A DNA stretch of 49,447 nt from an uncultured Crocinitomix sp. (GTDB lineage Bacteria > Bacteroidota > Bacteroidia > Flavobacteriales_D > Crocinitomicaceae): positions 1 to 49,447 of the forward strand of contig CAKZON010000030.1 of the NCBI GenBank assembly GCA_937136425.1, read 5' to 3'. The position numbers and the translations under genes are program-made. This document shows positions 1 through 8,700 of the stretch, piece by piece (the stretch's first letter is position 1; every line of letters starts with the position of its first letter). The notes below the pieces were generated by a model. It did no database searches. It was not told the DNA's origin and worked only from the letters and a program-made list of their open reading frames with translations.

Positions 1-215
1 GTTGATTTAATCTCTTTTAAAATCTCAAAACCTGTTGTGTCTCCAAGGTGATGATCAAGAAAAATAATGTCAGGTTGTGTATGTGCTTTGTCAAGACATT
101 CAAAGCCTGTATAATATTTCTCAATAGAGAAATTACCAATGTTATTTAGTTTTGACTCTAGAATATGAGTGTAGAATCGATCGTCATCTACAATAAAAAT
201 TTTATTAATTGACAT
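1..215 (-). CDS. Response regulator, receiver domain (partial, cut by window edge)
   Basis: Reading leftward from an ATG at 213-215, the frame is open to the window edge and encodes about 71 residues. These form the first half of a CheY-like receiver: hydrophobic beta-1 followed by an acidic cluster (IFIVDDDR), then IIFLDHHLGD, whose first Asp is the likely phosphoacceptor. The output domain, if any, lies outside the window. It starts 12 bases after the stop of the 129-residue gene and is probably the last visible gene of the H-NOX/histidine kinase operon. It could accept phosphate from the HPt domain of the hybrid kinase. The receiver call is sure; its partner is inferred from position. Confidence 0.85.
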   Translation of the reverse strand, partial: MSINKIFIVDDDRFYTHILESKLNNIGNFSIEKYYTGFECLDKAHTQPDIIFLDHHLGDTTGFEILKEIKS

Positions 216-227
216 TTTATTAATTGT

Positions 228-617
228 TTAATTATTGATTTGGGTGAATGATTTACTTGCGCTAGACAGTTTTCTGAGAAAATGGCACGTGTAATTGTGA
301 ATGATAATTGTGCGGTTAGAATGTCGCTTGTTTTCAAGCTTTTCACCTGCAAAAGATGGGGAAAGAATGAAAAGCTTTAAAAAGCCAAAATCATTCAAGG
401 CATATTCTTGCAGTTTTTTAATTAATTCATTTTCCTGATTAAGAGAGAGTTTACTGTAATAAAAATCAACTAAAATGAATTCGTTTTGCGCTACAATAAG
501 GTTTTTAAAAACATTAAAATCTAGCGGGTTAAACTTTATCGCATCAATCATTCCTGTGCGTTGTTGCCAGAAATCTGTGCCAAATTTGTTATTCGTTAAT
601 ATTTGTAAGTTCTGCAT
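228..617 (-). CDS. Small protein of unknown function in the H-NOX signalling operon
   Basis: A 129-residue protein I do not recognise from any named family. It has no signal peptide and no membrane segment. The stretch around residues 45-90 (FILVDFYYS, then KLFILSPSF) has the strand-helix-strand rhythm of a receiver domain with one buried Asp, so it may be a degenerate receiver, but the match is weak. It lies between the hybrid kinase gene (137 bases away, containing a 15-bp palindrome) and a receiver gene 12 bases downstream. Its strand and spacing place it in the same signalling operon. Function is not established. Confidence 0.6.
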   Translation of the reverse strand: MQNLQILTNNKFGTDFWQQRTGMIDAIKFNPLDFNVFKNLIVAQNEFILVDFYYSKLSLNQENELIKKLQEYALNDFGFLKLFILSPSFAGEKLENKRHSNRTIIIHNYTCHFLRKLSSASKSFTQINN

Positions 618-711
618 ATCTGTGTGTTTGAATTACAGTATGCTTACATTATGCCAATAACTATTTTATGTTGATAATCAGTTGTTTATATGTGTTTCTG
701 ATGTTGGGTGA

Positions 712-726
712 TTCCCAATTTGGGAA
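712..726. promoter_or_regulatory. Perfect palindrome between kinase and downstream genes (possible operator)
   Basis: TTCCCAATTTGGGAA is a perfect 7-bp inverted repeat around one base. It lies in the 137-base gap after the hybrid kinase and upstream of the 129-residue gene. No T-run follows on either strand, so an operator is likelier than a terminator. No regulator is known. Confidence 0.35.
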
Positions 727-754
727 GGTAATCCTAAAATTGGAAGTTCAAATT

Positions 755-3577
755 TTAGTCTTTTTGAAAGGAATTAGCCTCTTGAATGAGTGCAGCAAGT
801 TGTATTTTAAAGTTTTCCAGTAGGTCAGGGTTGTCAATAAAATCTTTTTGTTCAATTTTATGAACCAAATCTTTCAGTTCTTGATTAGAAATATAACCAA
901 TGGAAGGTTTTATTTTATGTGCTAAACGTGCTATTTCTTCGGGGTCGTCAGAAGTGCAAATTTGCTCCAATTGTATACCTCCTTCTTCACAAAATATTTG
1001 AACCATTCTGGTTACAAAGTTATTATCACCTCTTGATAATACTTTTAGACGCTCAATTGTAAATAATGGCTCGGTTTTCTTTTCAATGCTATTTTCTTCT
1101 TTGGGTGAATATGCTTTTTCTTGATTTTCTGCCAAAATCAAGTTTAACATTTTATACTTAAGCTCTTCTTCTTGAAAAGGCTTGGTTATATAGTCGTTCA
1201 TACCTACTGCCAAGCATCTTTCCATTTCCTTTTTTAGTGCATTGGCTGTAAAGGCAATAATAGGGATGTTGGACTTCATTTCTTGCCGAATGAATTTAGT
1301 TGCAGTAATACCATCCATAACTGGCATTTGTACATCCATTAATACAATGTCGTATTCATTTTCAATTAACACGTCTAATGCTTCTTCACCGTTATTTGCA
1401 ATATCAACTGATCCTCCCCATGTTTTTATAGTTGATTCAATAACAAATTGATTGATTAAATTATCCTCAACCACTAATATTTTAACCTCACTCCAGTCAA
1501 TATGTTTGGCTTTTTCTGGCCACCCCATTTCAGTTTCATCCTCAGAACGCTTTAGCACTAATGTAAAATAAAATCGTGTGCCTTTTCCAACTTCAGATGT
1601 CACTTCTAGCTCGCCGCCCATTGCATTAACTAACTTCTTACTAATACTCAAGCCTAATCCAGTTCCGCCGAATTCTTTAGATACATTACTGTCTTCTTGA
1701 CTAAAGTCTTCAAAAACTGTTTTTAATGCATTTTTAGCAATGCCTTTTCCTGTGTCTTCAACTGCAAACTCTATTTCATGCAAATCTCCAATTTCAGTAA
1801 CTCCGTCAATACTTAATGTTACTGTACCCGTAGAGGTGAATTTTACAGCATTGTTTAATAAATTGATCAATATCTGGCAAATTTTTAATTCATCACCAAC
1901 ATAATTTTCGTTCAATTTATCATCAATTTTTAAGACTAGATCCAGTTGTTTTTGTTCTGCTAAATAGCTAGAAGAGGATAGAATAGTGCCAACAGTATGT
2001 TGAAGGTTAAACGGGGCGTTTGTTACTTCGAGTTTGCCACTTTCTATTTTAGAAATATCTAAAATATCGTTGACTAAGAGAATTAGGCTTTGAGCAGAAT
2101 TGTATATGTTAGTTGCATATTCGGCTTGTTCTGTGTCTAGCGTTGTGTTTTGTAGCAAATTACTTAAACCTATAACTGCATTAAGTGGGGTACGAATCTC
2201 ATGACTCATGTTTGCCAAAAAAAGTTCTTTGGCTTTGGAGGAGGCTTGTGCAATTTGATTAGCTTCTTTCAGGTCATTTTCCATTTGTTTTTGAGAGGAA
2301 ATATCTAAATGCACACCAACTGATCCGCTATAATTTCCATGCTCGTCATAAAAAGGAGCGCCACTAATTATTACCCATTTATAAACGCCAGATTTTTGTT
2401 TAATTTTTACTTCGTAAACGCTCGATTTTCCTTCTTCTCTTTGTTGTGTACGGGTATCCATTTCATTGTGGTAGTCTGGATGTAATAAATCATAAGGGTC
2501 AGCCCCAATCAATTCTTGCGGTTCATAACCTGTTAGTTTACAAAAGGAGGGATAAACCTTTTCAATGCGGCCATTTGTGTCAACTTCTAACAAACCAAAC
2601 TCTAGGTTCTCAATTATTCCACGGTATTTTTCTTCACTTCTAACAATTGCTTTTTCTAAGGAAATTCTCTCTGTAATATTCCGCACATTATCAATTGATC
2701 CGCTCAGTTTACCATTTTCATAAGTAGCGGTAGAATTGATTTCAATATCAATTATTCTACCTGATTTAGCAATGAATTTACCAATGTAATTGGTGTAAAA
2801 CCCATCACTCAATAATCGTTGGCTATAGTTTTTAAAACTATCAATGTCTTCGGGGTGTAACGCATCACTAATGTGCATTGTTTTTAACTCCTCAGAGGAG
2901 AAGCCGAGTAAGGATTCAAACTTTGAATTCCATTCTATAAAACTACCTTCACTATTTAGTTGTACAACTCCGTCAAAGTTTCCTTCAAATAGGTTTTTAT
3001 ACTTTTCATTACTCTTTTTTAAAGCGTCATCACTAATTATACGAGCTGTAATATTTCTTGCAACGGCTATAAACTCATTTGGGTAACCGTCTTCATAAAC
3101 TAACTGTACATTTTGTCCCAGCCATATTTCCTCTCGATCAGAATTAATCAATTTGTATTCAAAATAGGTGGATTGTGTTTCGTTTTCAAGCTGGTCTTGA
3201 TATGCTTTTATCATTGGTTTGTGAAAACGGCTATCAACAAACAAAGTAAAGTTTTTTCCTAATATTTCTTCAATTGCATAACCAGAAAGGCTAATTCCTG
3301 TTTGATTAACATATGTAAAATCACCTTTTAAGTCTACTCGAAAAATAACGTCGTTTGCAGTTTCAACTAACTGTCGGTATTGTTGCTCAGCTACCTTTAT
3401 TTGTTCCGTTCTTTTAATGAGGTTTTGTTCCAAATTAGCATTGACGAACAACAGTTTTTTATTGACGTTGTAAAGCTCCTCGGCCTTTACTTCCAAGATG
3501 CGTTCTGCCTCTTTGCGTGCTGCTTTTTCACGCGTATAGGCCTTTTGATAATATTTTAATTCTTCTTCAGGCGTCAA
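755..3577 (-). CDS. Hybrid sensor histidine kinase (PAS-PAS-PAS-HisKA-HATPase-REC-HPt), H-NOX partner
   Basis: A 940-residue cytoplasmic hybrid kinase without membrane segments. Residues 1-65 look like a coiled coil. Three PAS/PAC units follow (about 66-180, 190-305, 315-430). Next come HisKA with the phospho-His in FLANMSHEIRTPLN (about residue 457), HATPase with the N box (NLLNNAVKF) and G boxes (DTGKGI, GGTGLGLSI), a receiver with its Asp in MDVQMPVMDG (about 747) and a C-terminal HPt domain with its His in LAHKIKP (about 884). Its start overlaps the end of the H-NOX gene by 11 bases, implying translational coupling. H-NOX proteins commonly inhibit or activate an adjacent kinase when they bind NO, so this is probably the signalling output. 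The HPt would pass phosphate to one of the response regulators encoded in the same operon. Confidence 0.93.
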   Translation of the reverse strand: MTPEEELKYYQKAYTREKAARKEAERILEVKAEELYNVNKKLLFVNANLEQNLIKRTEQIKVAEQQYRQLVETANDVIFRVDLKGDFTYVNQTGISLSGYAIEEILGKNFTLFVDSRFHKPMIKAYQDQLENETQSTYFEYKLINSDREEIWLGQNVQLVYEDGYPNEFIAVARNITARIISDDALKKSNEKYKNLFEGNFDGVVQLNSEGSFIEWNSKFESLLGFSSEELKTMHISDALHPEDIDSFKNYSQRLLSDGFYTNYIGKFIAKSGRIIDIEINSTATYENGKLSGSIDNVRNITERISLEKAIVRSEEKYRGIIENLEFGLLEVDTNGRIEKVYPSFCKLTGYEPQELIGADPYDLLHPDYHNEMDTRTQQREEGKSSVYEVKIKQKSGVYKWVIISGAPFYDEHGNYSGSVGVHLDISSQKQMENDLKEANQIAQASSKAKELFLANMSHEIRTPLNAVIGLSNLLQNTTLDTEQAEYATNIYNSAQSLILLVNDILDISKIESGKLEVTNAPFNLQHTVGTILSSSSYLAEQKQLDLVLKIDDKLNENYVGDELKICQILINLLNNAVKFTSTGTVTLSIDGVTEIGDLHEIEFAVEDTGKGIAKNALKTVFEDFSQEDSNVSKEFGGTGLGLSISKKLVNAMGGELEVTSEVGKGTRFYFTLVLKRSEDETEMGWPEKAKHIDWSEVKILVVEDNLINQFVIESTIKTWGGSVDIANNGEEALDVLIENEYDIVLMDVQMPVMDGITATKFIRQEMKSNIPIIAFTANALKKEMERCLAVGMNDYITKPFQEEELKYKMLNLILAENQEKAYSPKEENSIEKKTEPLFTIERLKVLSRGDNNFVTRMVQIFCEEGGIQLEQICTSDDPEEIARLAHKIKPSIGYISNQELKDLVHKIEQKDFIDNPDLLENFKIQLAALIQEANSFQKD

Positions 3578-4109
3578 TACAAGAAATTTGGAGGATTACC
3601 TTTGTTCCATCTGCTTCGGTTTTTAGTACCTCAACATCAGCTGCCGTTTTATAATAGGCTGCAGCTCCTTTTATAAGTCCAACAGCAAAATCACTCATTT
3701 TTCTGCTAGATTCGTAAACGAGTTGCATTTCAGAATCATTTATAATTTCTGAAGAAAATCGGGGTAACTCAGCCTCAGGGTAAAGTTTTAAAACTTCAGG
3801 GTGTATGTATCCATCAATTGATTCTAAAAACGAAAAAAGGTTGTTTTTAGTCATGAATTTAGGATATGAAGTACTTAAAACACTAAAGAAAAATGTTCCA
3901 TAAGTTTGAAGCAAGTCAGCAACAGGAATGTCTTTGATTTCAGATAGTTTTCCAACCATTTGAAACATCTCTTTATGGTCATAAGTACCAACAGAGGTGT
4001 AGACGCCGTTTGTTTTTAAATCACAAGCATCAATAATGTCCTGCACAGTTTTTAATCCAAATTTTGTCTCTACCAATTCTAAAAACTCGGTGAATACAAT
4101 TCCTTTCAT
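3567..4109 (-). CDS. H-NOX heme nitric-oxide sensor protein
   Basis: A 180-residue H-NOX (HNOB) protein at about the usual length. The family start (MKGIVFTEFLELVE) is intact. His103 in IHPEV is the expected proximal heme ligand, and Tyr132-x-Ser134-x-Arg136 is the diagnostic YxSxR motif that holds the heme propionates. In O2-binding H-NOX proteins a distal-pocket Tyr lies five residues after that Arg; here the position is Phe141, which predicts an NO-selective sensor. It is cytoplasmic and soluble, with no fused domain. It overlaps the downstream kinase gene by 11 bases and follows the sigma-54 activator by 34. Identity is sure; NO selectivity is inferred from motif alignment by eye. Confidence 0.95.
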   Translation of the reverse strand: MKGIVFTEFLELVETKFGLKTVQDIIDACDLKTNGVYTSVGTYDHKEMFQMVGKLSEIKDIPVADLLQTYGTFFFSVLSTSYPKFMTKNNLFSFLESIDGYIHPEVLKLYPEAELPRFSSEIINDSEMQLVYESSRKMSDFAVGLIKGAAAYYKTAADVEVLKTEADGTKVILQISCIDA

Positions 4110-4143
4110 TTTATTTAATAATTAGTTACTTAATTAATAATTC

Positions 4144-5496
4144 TTATGCACTGACTTCTCCAGCTTGAATCATTCTATAAATGGTTGATTTTCCTACTTT
4201 TAATGCTTTCGCGGCTTTAACAACATTTTTATCATATTTATCTAAATAATGCTGAACAATTTTGGCATTATATTCCTTTAATGATAAATCAGACTTCAAT
4301 AAATCAGCTAGTGAACCACCAGAAACTCGATAAGAAATATCATCCGCTTTAATTTCATTTTTATCCGCCATAACAGCAGTAAGTTCAATGAGTGCTTTTA
4401 GTTCTCTAACATTACCTGGAAAGGGGTAATTCAATAACTTCTGCTGAGCTTCTGCAGTTAATGTTTGTTTTTGCTTTCCATTGCTATTGCAAAATTCAGT
4501 TAAAAAATGGTCTGCTAATAGTAATATGTCATCTCCTCTTTGTCTTAATGGAGGCAATTCAATTGGCAAACCTAAAAGTCTGTAATACAAATCTTGCCGA
4601 AAGTTTCCGTTTTGAACCTCCTCAAGTAAATTTCTATGCGTTGCAACAATAACTCGAATGTTTAATTTAACCTTTGTACTGCCGCCAACTCTAACAATTT
4701 CTTTTTCTTGCAAGGCGCGCAATAATTTGGCTTGCATATTCATTTCCATTTCACCAATCTCATCTAAAAAAAGAGTTCCGCCTTGTGCTTCTTCAAATTT
4801 TCCAATTCGTCTAGAGTTCGCTCCTGTAAAGGCACCTTTTTCGTGTCCAAACAGTTCACTTTCTGCCAGTTCACTAGGAATAGCTGCAAGGTTAACTGCT
4901 ACAAAAGGTTTGGCCTTCTTAGCAGAATTATAATGGATAGATTTTGCAACAACCTCTTTTCCTGTGCCGGTTTCTCCTGAAATGGATACAGTTATGTCTA
5001 CATTACTCGCTTTTTCAATCAATTTAAAAACGGTGTTCATTTGTGGGCTTTTACCAATAAAGGCATTATTAACGCTGTATTTAGATTGAACCTCTTTTTT
5101 TAATTCAATTACTTCTTCTTTGAGGGCTTGTTTCTCCCTAATGCGTAAAACAGTATTCCATAAACGTTCTTTCGTTTCGTCATCTTTGATCAAATAATCA
5201 TAAGCTCCTAAGCGTAATAATTTTACTGCGGTTGCAACATCCTCTTGTCCAGATATTACAACAACTTCTGTTTTTGGAAATTTGGACTTAATGCGCTTGA
5301 GTAGTTCTTCGCCATTCAAACCAGGCATTGAATAATCAATACAAACCATGTCAGGCTCTTTCTTTACTTTATTTAAGAATGTTAAACCATCATCATAGCA
5401 ATTAATAGTGTGATCAGGATTGAGAAGTAAATGATGCTTTAATAATTCAGCATACCATTTGTCATCCTCAACAATTGCGATTGTAAACTGCGCCAT
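4144..5496 (-). CDS. Sigma-54-dependent response regulator (NtrC/AtoC family)
   Basis: A 450-residue protein with the full NtrC layout. The receiver (1-120) has its phospho-Asp at 54 in CIDYSMPG. The AAA+ domain has Walker A GETGTGKE (174-181), the sigma-54 contact loop GAFTGA (221-226), Walker B TLFLDEIGE (241-249) and the arginine-finger region. A Fis-type helix-turn-helix lies at about 410-450. It is the first gene of the operon and is followed by H-NOX and its kinase, so it is the probable transcriptional output of NO sensing. I found no convincing -24/-12 sigma-54 promoter next to it, so its targets may lie elsewhere. Confidence 0.95.
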   Translation of the reverse strand: MAQFTIAIVEDDKWYAELLKHHLLLNPDHTINCYDDGLTFLNKVKKEPDMVCIDYSMPGLNGEELLKRIKSKFPKTEVVVISGQEDVATAVKLLRLGAYDYLIKDDETKERLWNTVLRIREKQALKEEVIELKKEVQSKYSVNNAFIGKSPQMNTVFKLIEKASNVDITVSISGETGTGKEVVAKSIHYNSAKKAKPFVAVNLAAIPSELAESELFGHEKGAFTGANSRRIGKFEEAQGGTLFLDEIGEMEMNMQAKLLRALQEKEIVRVGGSTKVKLNIRVIVATHRNLLEEVQNGNFRQDLYYRLLGLPIELPPLRQRGDDILLLADHFLTEFCNSNGKQKQTLTAEAQQKLLNYPFPGNVRELKALIELTAVMADKNEIKADDISYRVSGGSLADLLKSDLSLKEYNAKIVQHYLDKYDKNVVKAAKALKVGKSTIYRMIQAGEVSA

Positions 5497-5791
5497 AATT
5501 TAGGTTAAAGTGGTTGGGTTATTCAATATACATTTAAATATTCCAATAATGGGAAATTTGATTTGTTTTTTGGATGGATGGCTGTTTTTGTTAGATAAAA
5601 GTGGGTTAGGGGGCTTTGTGTATTGATTCAATTCAGGTTAGTAGATAAGTTTTCTTAATTCTTTGAATAGATTTTTTTTAGAATGAAATACGGAATAATA
5701 AACATTGGAAAATTAAATATGCTCTTTGGGAAATCCTTTGAAAAGATTATAAATGGGTTCTGACTATTATTAGTTTTCAAAAACAAACATT
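5497..5791. other. Divergent intergenic region, no gene seen
   Basis: This 295-base AT-rich gap separates the leftward signalling operon from the rightward surface-protein gene and must hold promoters for both. I found no exact TAnnTTTG box and no clear -24/-12 sigma-54 element. TACATTTA (5529-5536) and TAGTTTTC (5771-5778) are only near matches. No hairpin or small gene is convincing. Confidence 0.5.
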
Positions 5792-8700
5792 ATGAGACAC
5801 ACTAACAAATTTAAATTTTTCCTACTGATTATTTTAGGATTAATCTTCAACCATAGTTGGAGTCAGGTAACAACCTTTTCATACACAGGAGGAGTGCAAA
5901 CATATACAGTACCTCTAGGCGTTACATCAATTCAACTTGAAACTTGGGGAGCGCAAGGAGGAACAGGAACAGGGTTTGATGGAGTTGCCGGAACAGGTGG
6001 TCTTGGTGGTTATTCTATTGGGAACTTAGTGGTAACTCCAGGTCAAGTTCTTGAAGTTTATGTAGGCGGAGCAGGCGCATCAACAGGCCCTGGTGGGTTT
6101 AATGGTGGTGGACAAGCTGGATCCAATTATGGTGCAGCAGGAGGCGGAGCCTCTGACGTTCGTACTGCTCCTTATGCTCTTGGTGATCGTGTAATTGTCG
6201 GTGGAGGCGGAGGCGGAGGCGCTTTCGGTTCTTATGGTAACCCCGGAGGTCACGGTGGTGGACTAACTGGTGGATCAGGAACTAGTGGAGGTAGTTTTAC
6301 AGCTGGAACTGGAGGAACTCAAGTTGCTGGTGGTGCAGCTGGATACTCTTATGGTGGAACAGCCCCTGGAACACTTGGAAATGGTGGAGGAACAGGTGCT
6401 TATCATAATGCTGGCGGCGGTGGCGGCTGGTATGGTGGCGGATCTGGAGCTGCACACGCAGGAGCCGGTGGCGGATCATCATATATTGATGGTGTAACTG
6501 ACGGGGTAACAACTACTGGACTTAGAACAGGTAATGGTGAAGTTATCATTACCGAATTATGTGAACTATTGACAGTAACAGTAACTGATGATGAAGTTTG
6601 TTTAGGAGAATCTTTTACATTAAATGCAACAGGTTTAGGAACGGTAACTTGGGATGGAGGGATTGTAAATGGAGCACCATTTACAACAGTTTCAGCAGGA
6701 ATAGTTACATACACAGCAACAAGTGATGATGATGGAGATTGTAATTTTCAAATTGACATAGAAGTTCATGAACTTCCAACAGTAACAGCATCAGTTGATG
6801 ATAATGAAGTTTGTGACGGAGAGTCATTTACATTTACAGGCGGCGGTGCGGATACGTATACTTGGGATTTAGGGGTAACCAATGGAGTTGCTTTTACAGG
6901 ATCAGTTGGAACAGAAACATACACAGTGACAGGTACAGACGCAAATGGGTGTCAAAATACAGCTACAGTTGATGCAACAGTTCATGAACTTCCAACAGTA
7001 ACAGCATCAGTTGATGATGACGAAGTATGTGATGGAGTATCATTTACATTTACAGGTGGAGGTGCAGATACTTACTCTTGGGATTCAGGGGTTACTGATG
7101 GAGTTGCATTTACAGCTTCGGTTGGAACAGATACCTATACTGTGACTGGGACAGATGCTAATGGATGTCAAAATACAGCTACAATTGATGCAACAGTTCA
7201 TGATCAACCTTCAGTAACAGCATCAGTTGATGATGACGAAGTTTGTGATGGAGAGTCATTTGTTTTCACAGGTGGAGGTGCAGCTACTTATGCTTGGGAT
7301 TTAGGTGTAACTGATGGACTTGCATTTACAGCATCAGTTGGAACAGCTACTTATACAGTGACAGGGACTGATGCAAATGGATGTCAAAATACGGCAACAG
7401 TTGATGCAACAGTTTATGAATTACCAACTGTAACAGCAACAGTTGATGATAGCGAAGTTTGTGACGGAGCGTCATTTGTGTTCACAGGTGGAGGTGCAGC
7501 TACTTATGCTTGGGATTTAGGTGTAACTGATGGACTTGCTTTTACGGCTTCAGTTGGAACTGATACTTATACAGTAACGGGAACTGACGCTAATGGATGC
7601 CAAAATACGGCAACAGTTGATGCAACGGTTTATGCATTGCCTGCAGTAACTGCTTCTGTTGACGCAAGTGAAGTATGTGAAGGACATTCTTTTATATTTA
7701 CTGGTGGCGGTGCTACTTCTTACGCTTGGGATATGGGTGTAACTGATGGTGTTTCTTTTGAAGCATTAGTAGGAACGGAAACATATACAGTAACAGGTAC
7801 AGATGATAATGGGTGTGTAAATACTGAAAGTGTTGATGCAACTGTTCATGGATTGCCTACGATTATAGCTAATGCTAGTGAAGTTGAAATATGCTTTGAT
7901 GAAACTGTGATTTTTACAGGAGATGGAGCAGTGACATATGAATGGGATATGGGAGTGACAGATGCAGTTCCTTTTGACCCGCCTTTAGCAGGAACAGAAA
8001 CTTATTCTGTAATAGGAACAGATGCTAATGGTTGTGAAAATACCGCAAGCGTTGATGTGACAGTTAATGATGAGATTGTTATTACATATGTTTCATATGA
8101 CGAAGTGTATGGTGGTGACGGTGAAATTGATATTACTGTTTCAGGTGGTGCACCAACTTACACATTTGATTGGGATAATGATGGGACAGGTGATTTTGAT
8201 GATACGGAAGATTTAACAGATTTGGTTTCCGGAACCTATACCGTTGAAGTTAAGGATGCTGCTAACTGTACTGCAATAGCAGTAATTGATGTTGTTCTTT
8301 CTTGTACTCCTTTAACTGTAACAGTTTCAGACTATTTTATTTGCCAAAATGAATTGTTGATTTTAGACGCAACGTCACTTAGTGGAGCTGATATTTCTTG
8401 GGATTTAGGAGCAATTGATGGTGTTGGATTTTATCCTGATACTACTGGTGAAGTTACCTTTACAGCTACAAGTGAGGATGGATCGGATTGCCCATTAACT
8501 GTTGGGGTGGAAATTTTAGAAGCTCCTATTGTTGCTCCAACTATTGGAGGAGAAAGTTATTGTGAAGGTGATACGATTGTATTAGGCGCTGGCGGAAATG
8601 CAGATACTTATTCTTGGGATCTACTTGACTTAACACCAGAAGTTGGAGTTACTACTTATACATTAACAGGTGTATTTGATGAAACAGGATGTGCTACAAG

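Noticed and set aside
5497..5791. Sigma-54 promoter for the surface protein next to the sigma-54 activator gene
   Set aside because: I found no TGGCAC-N5-TTGC-type pair on either strand in this gap.
6275..6714. Open frames on the opposite strand and in another frame of the Gly-rich region
   Set aside because: They are low-complexity Ser/Pro/Thr shadows of glycine codons without start signals.
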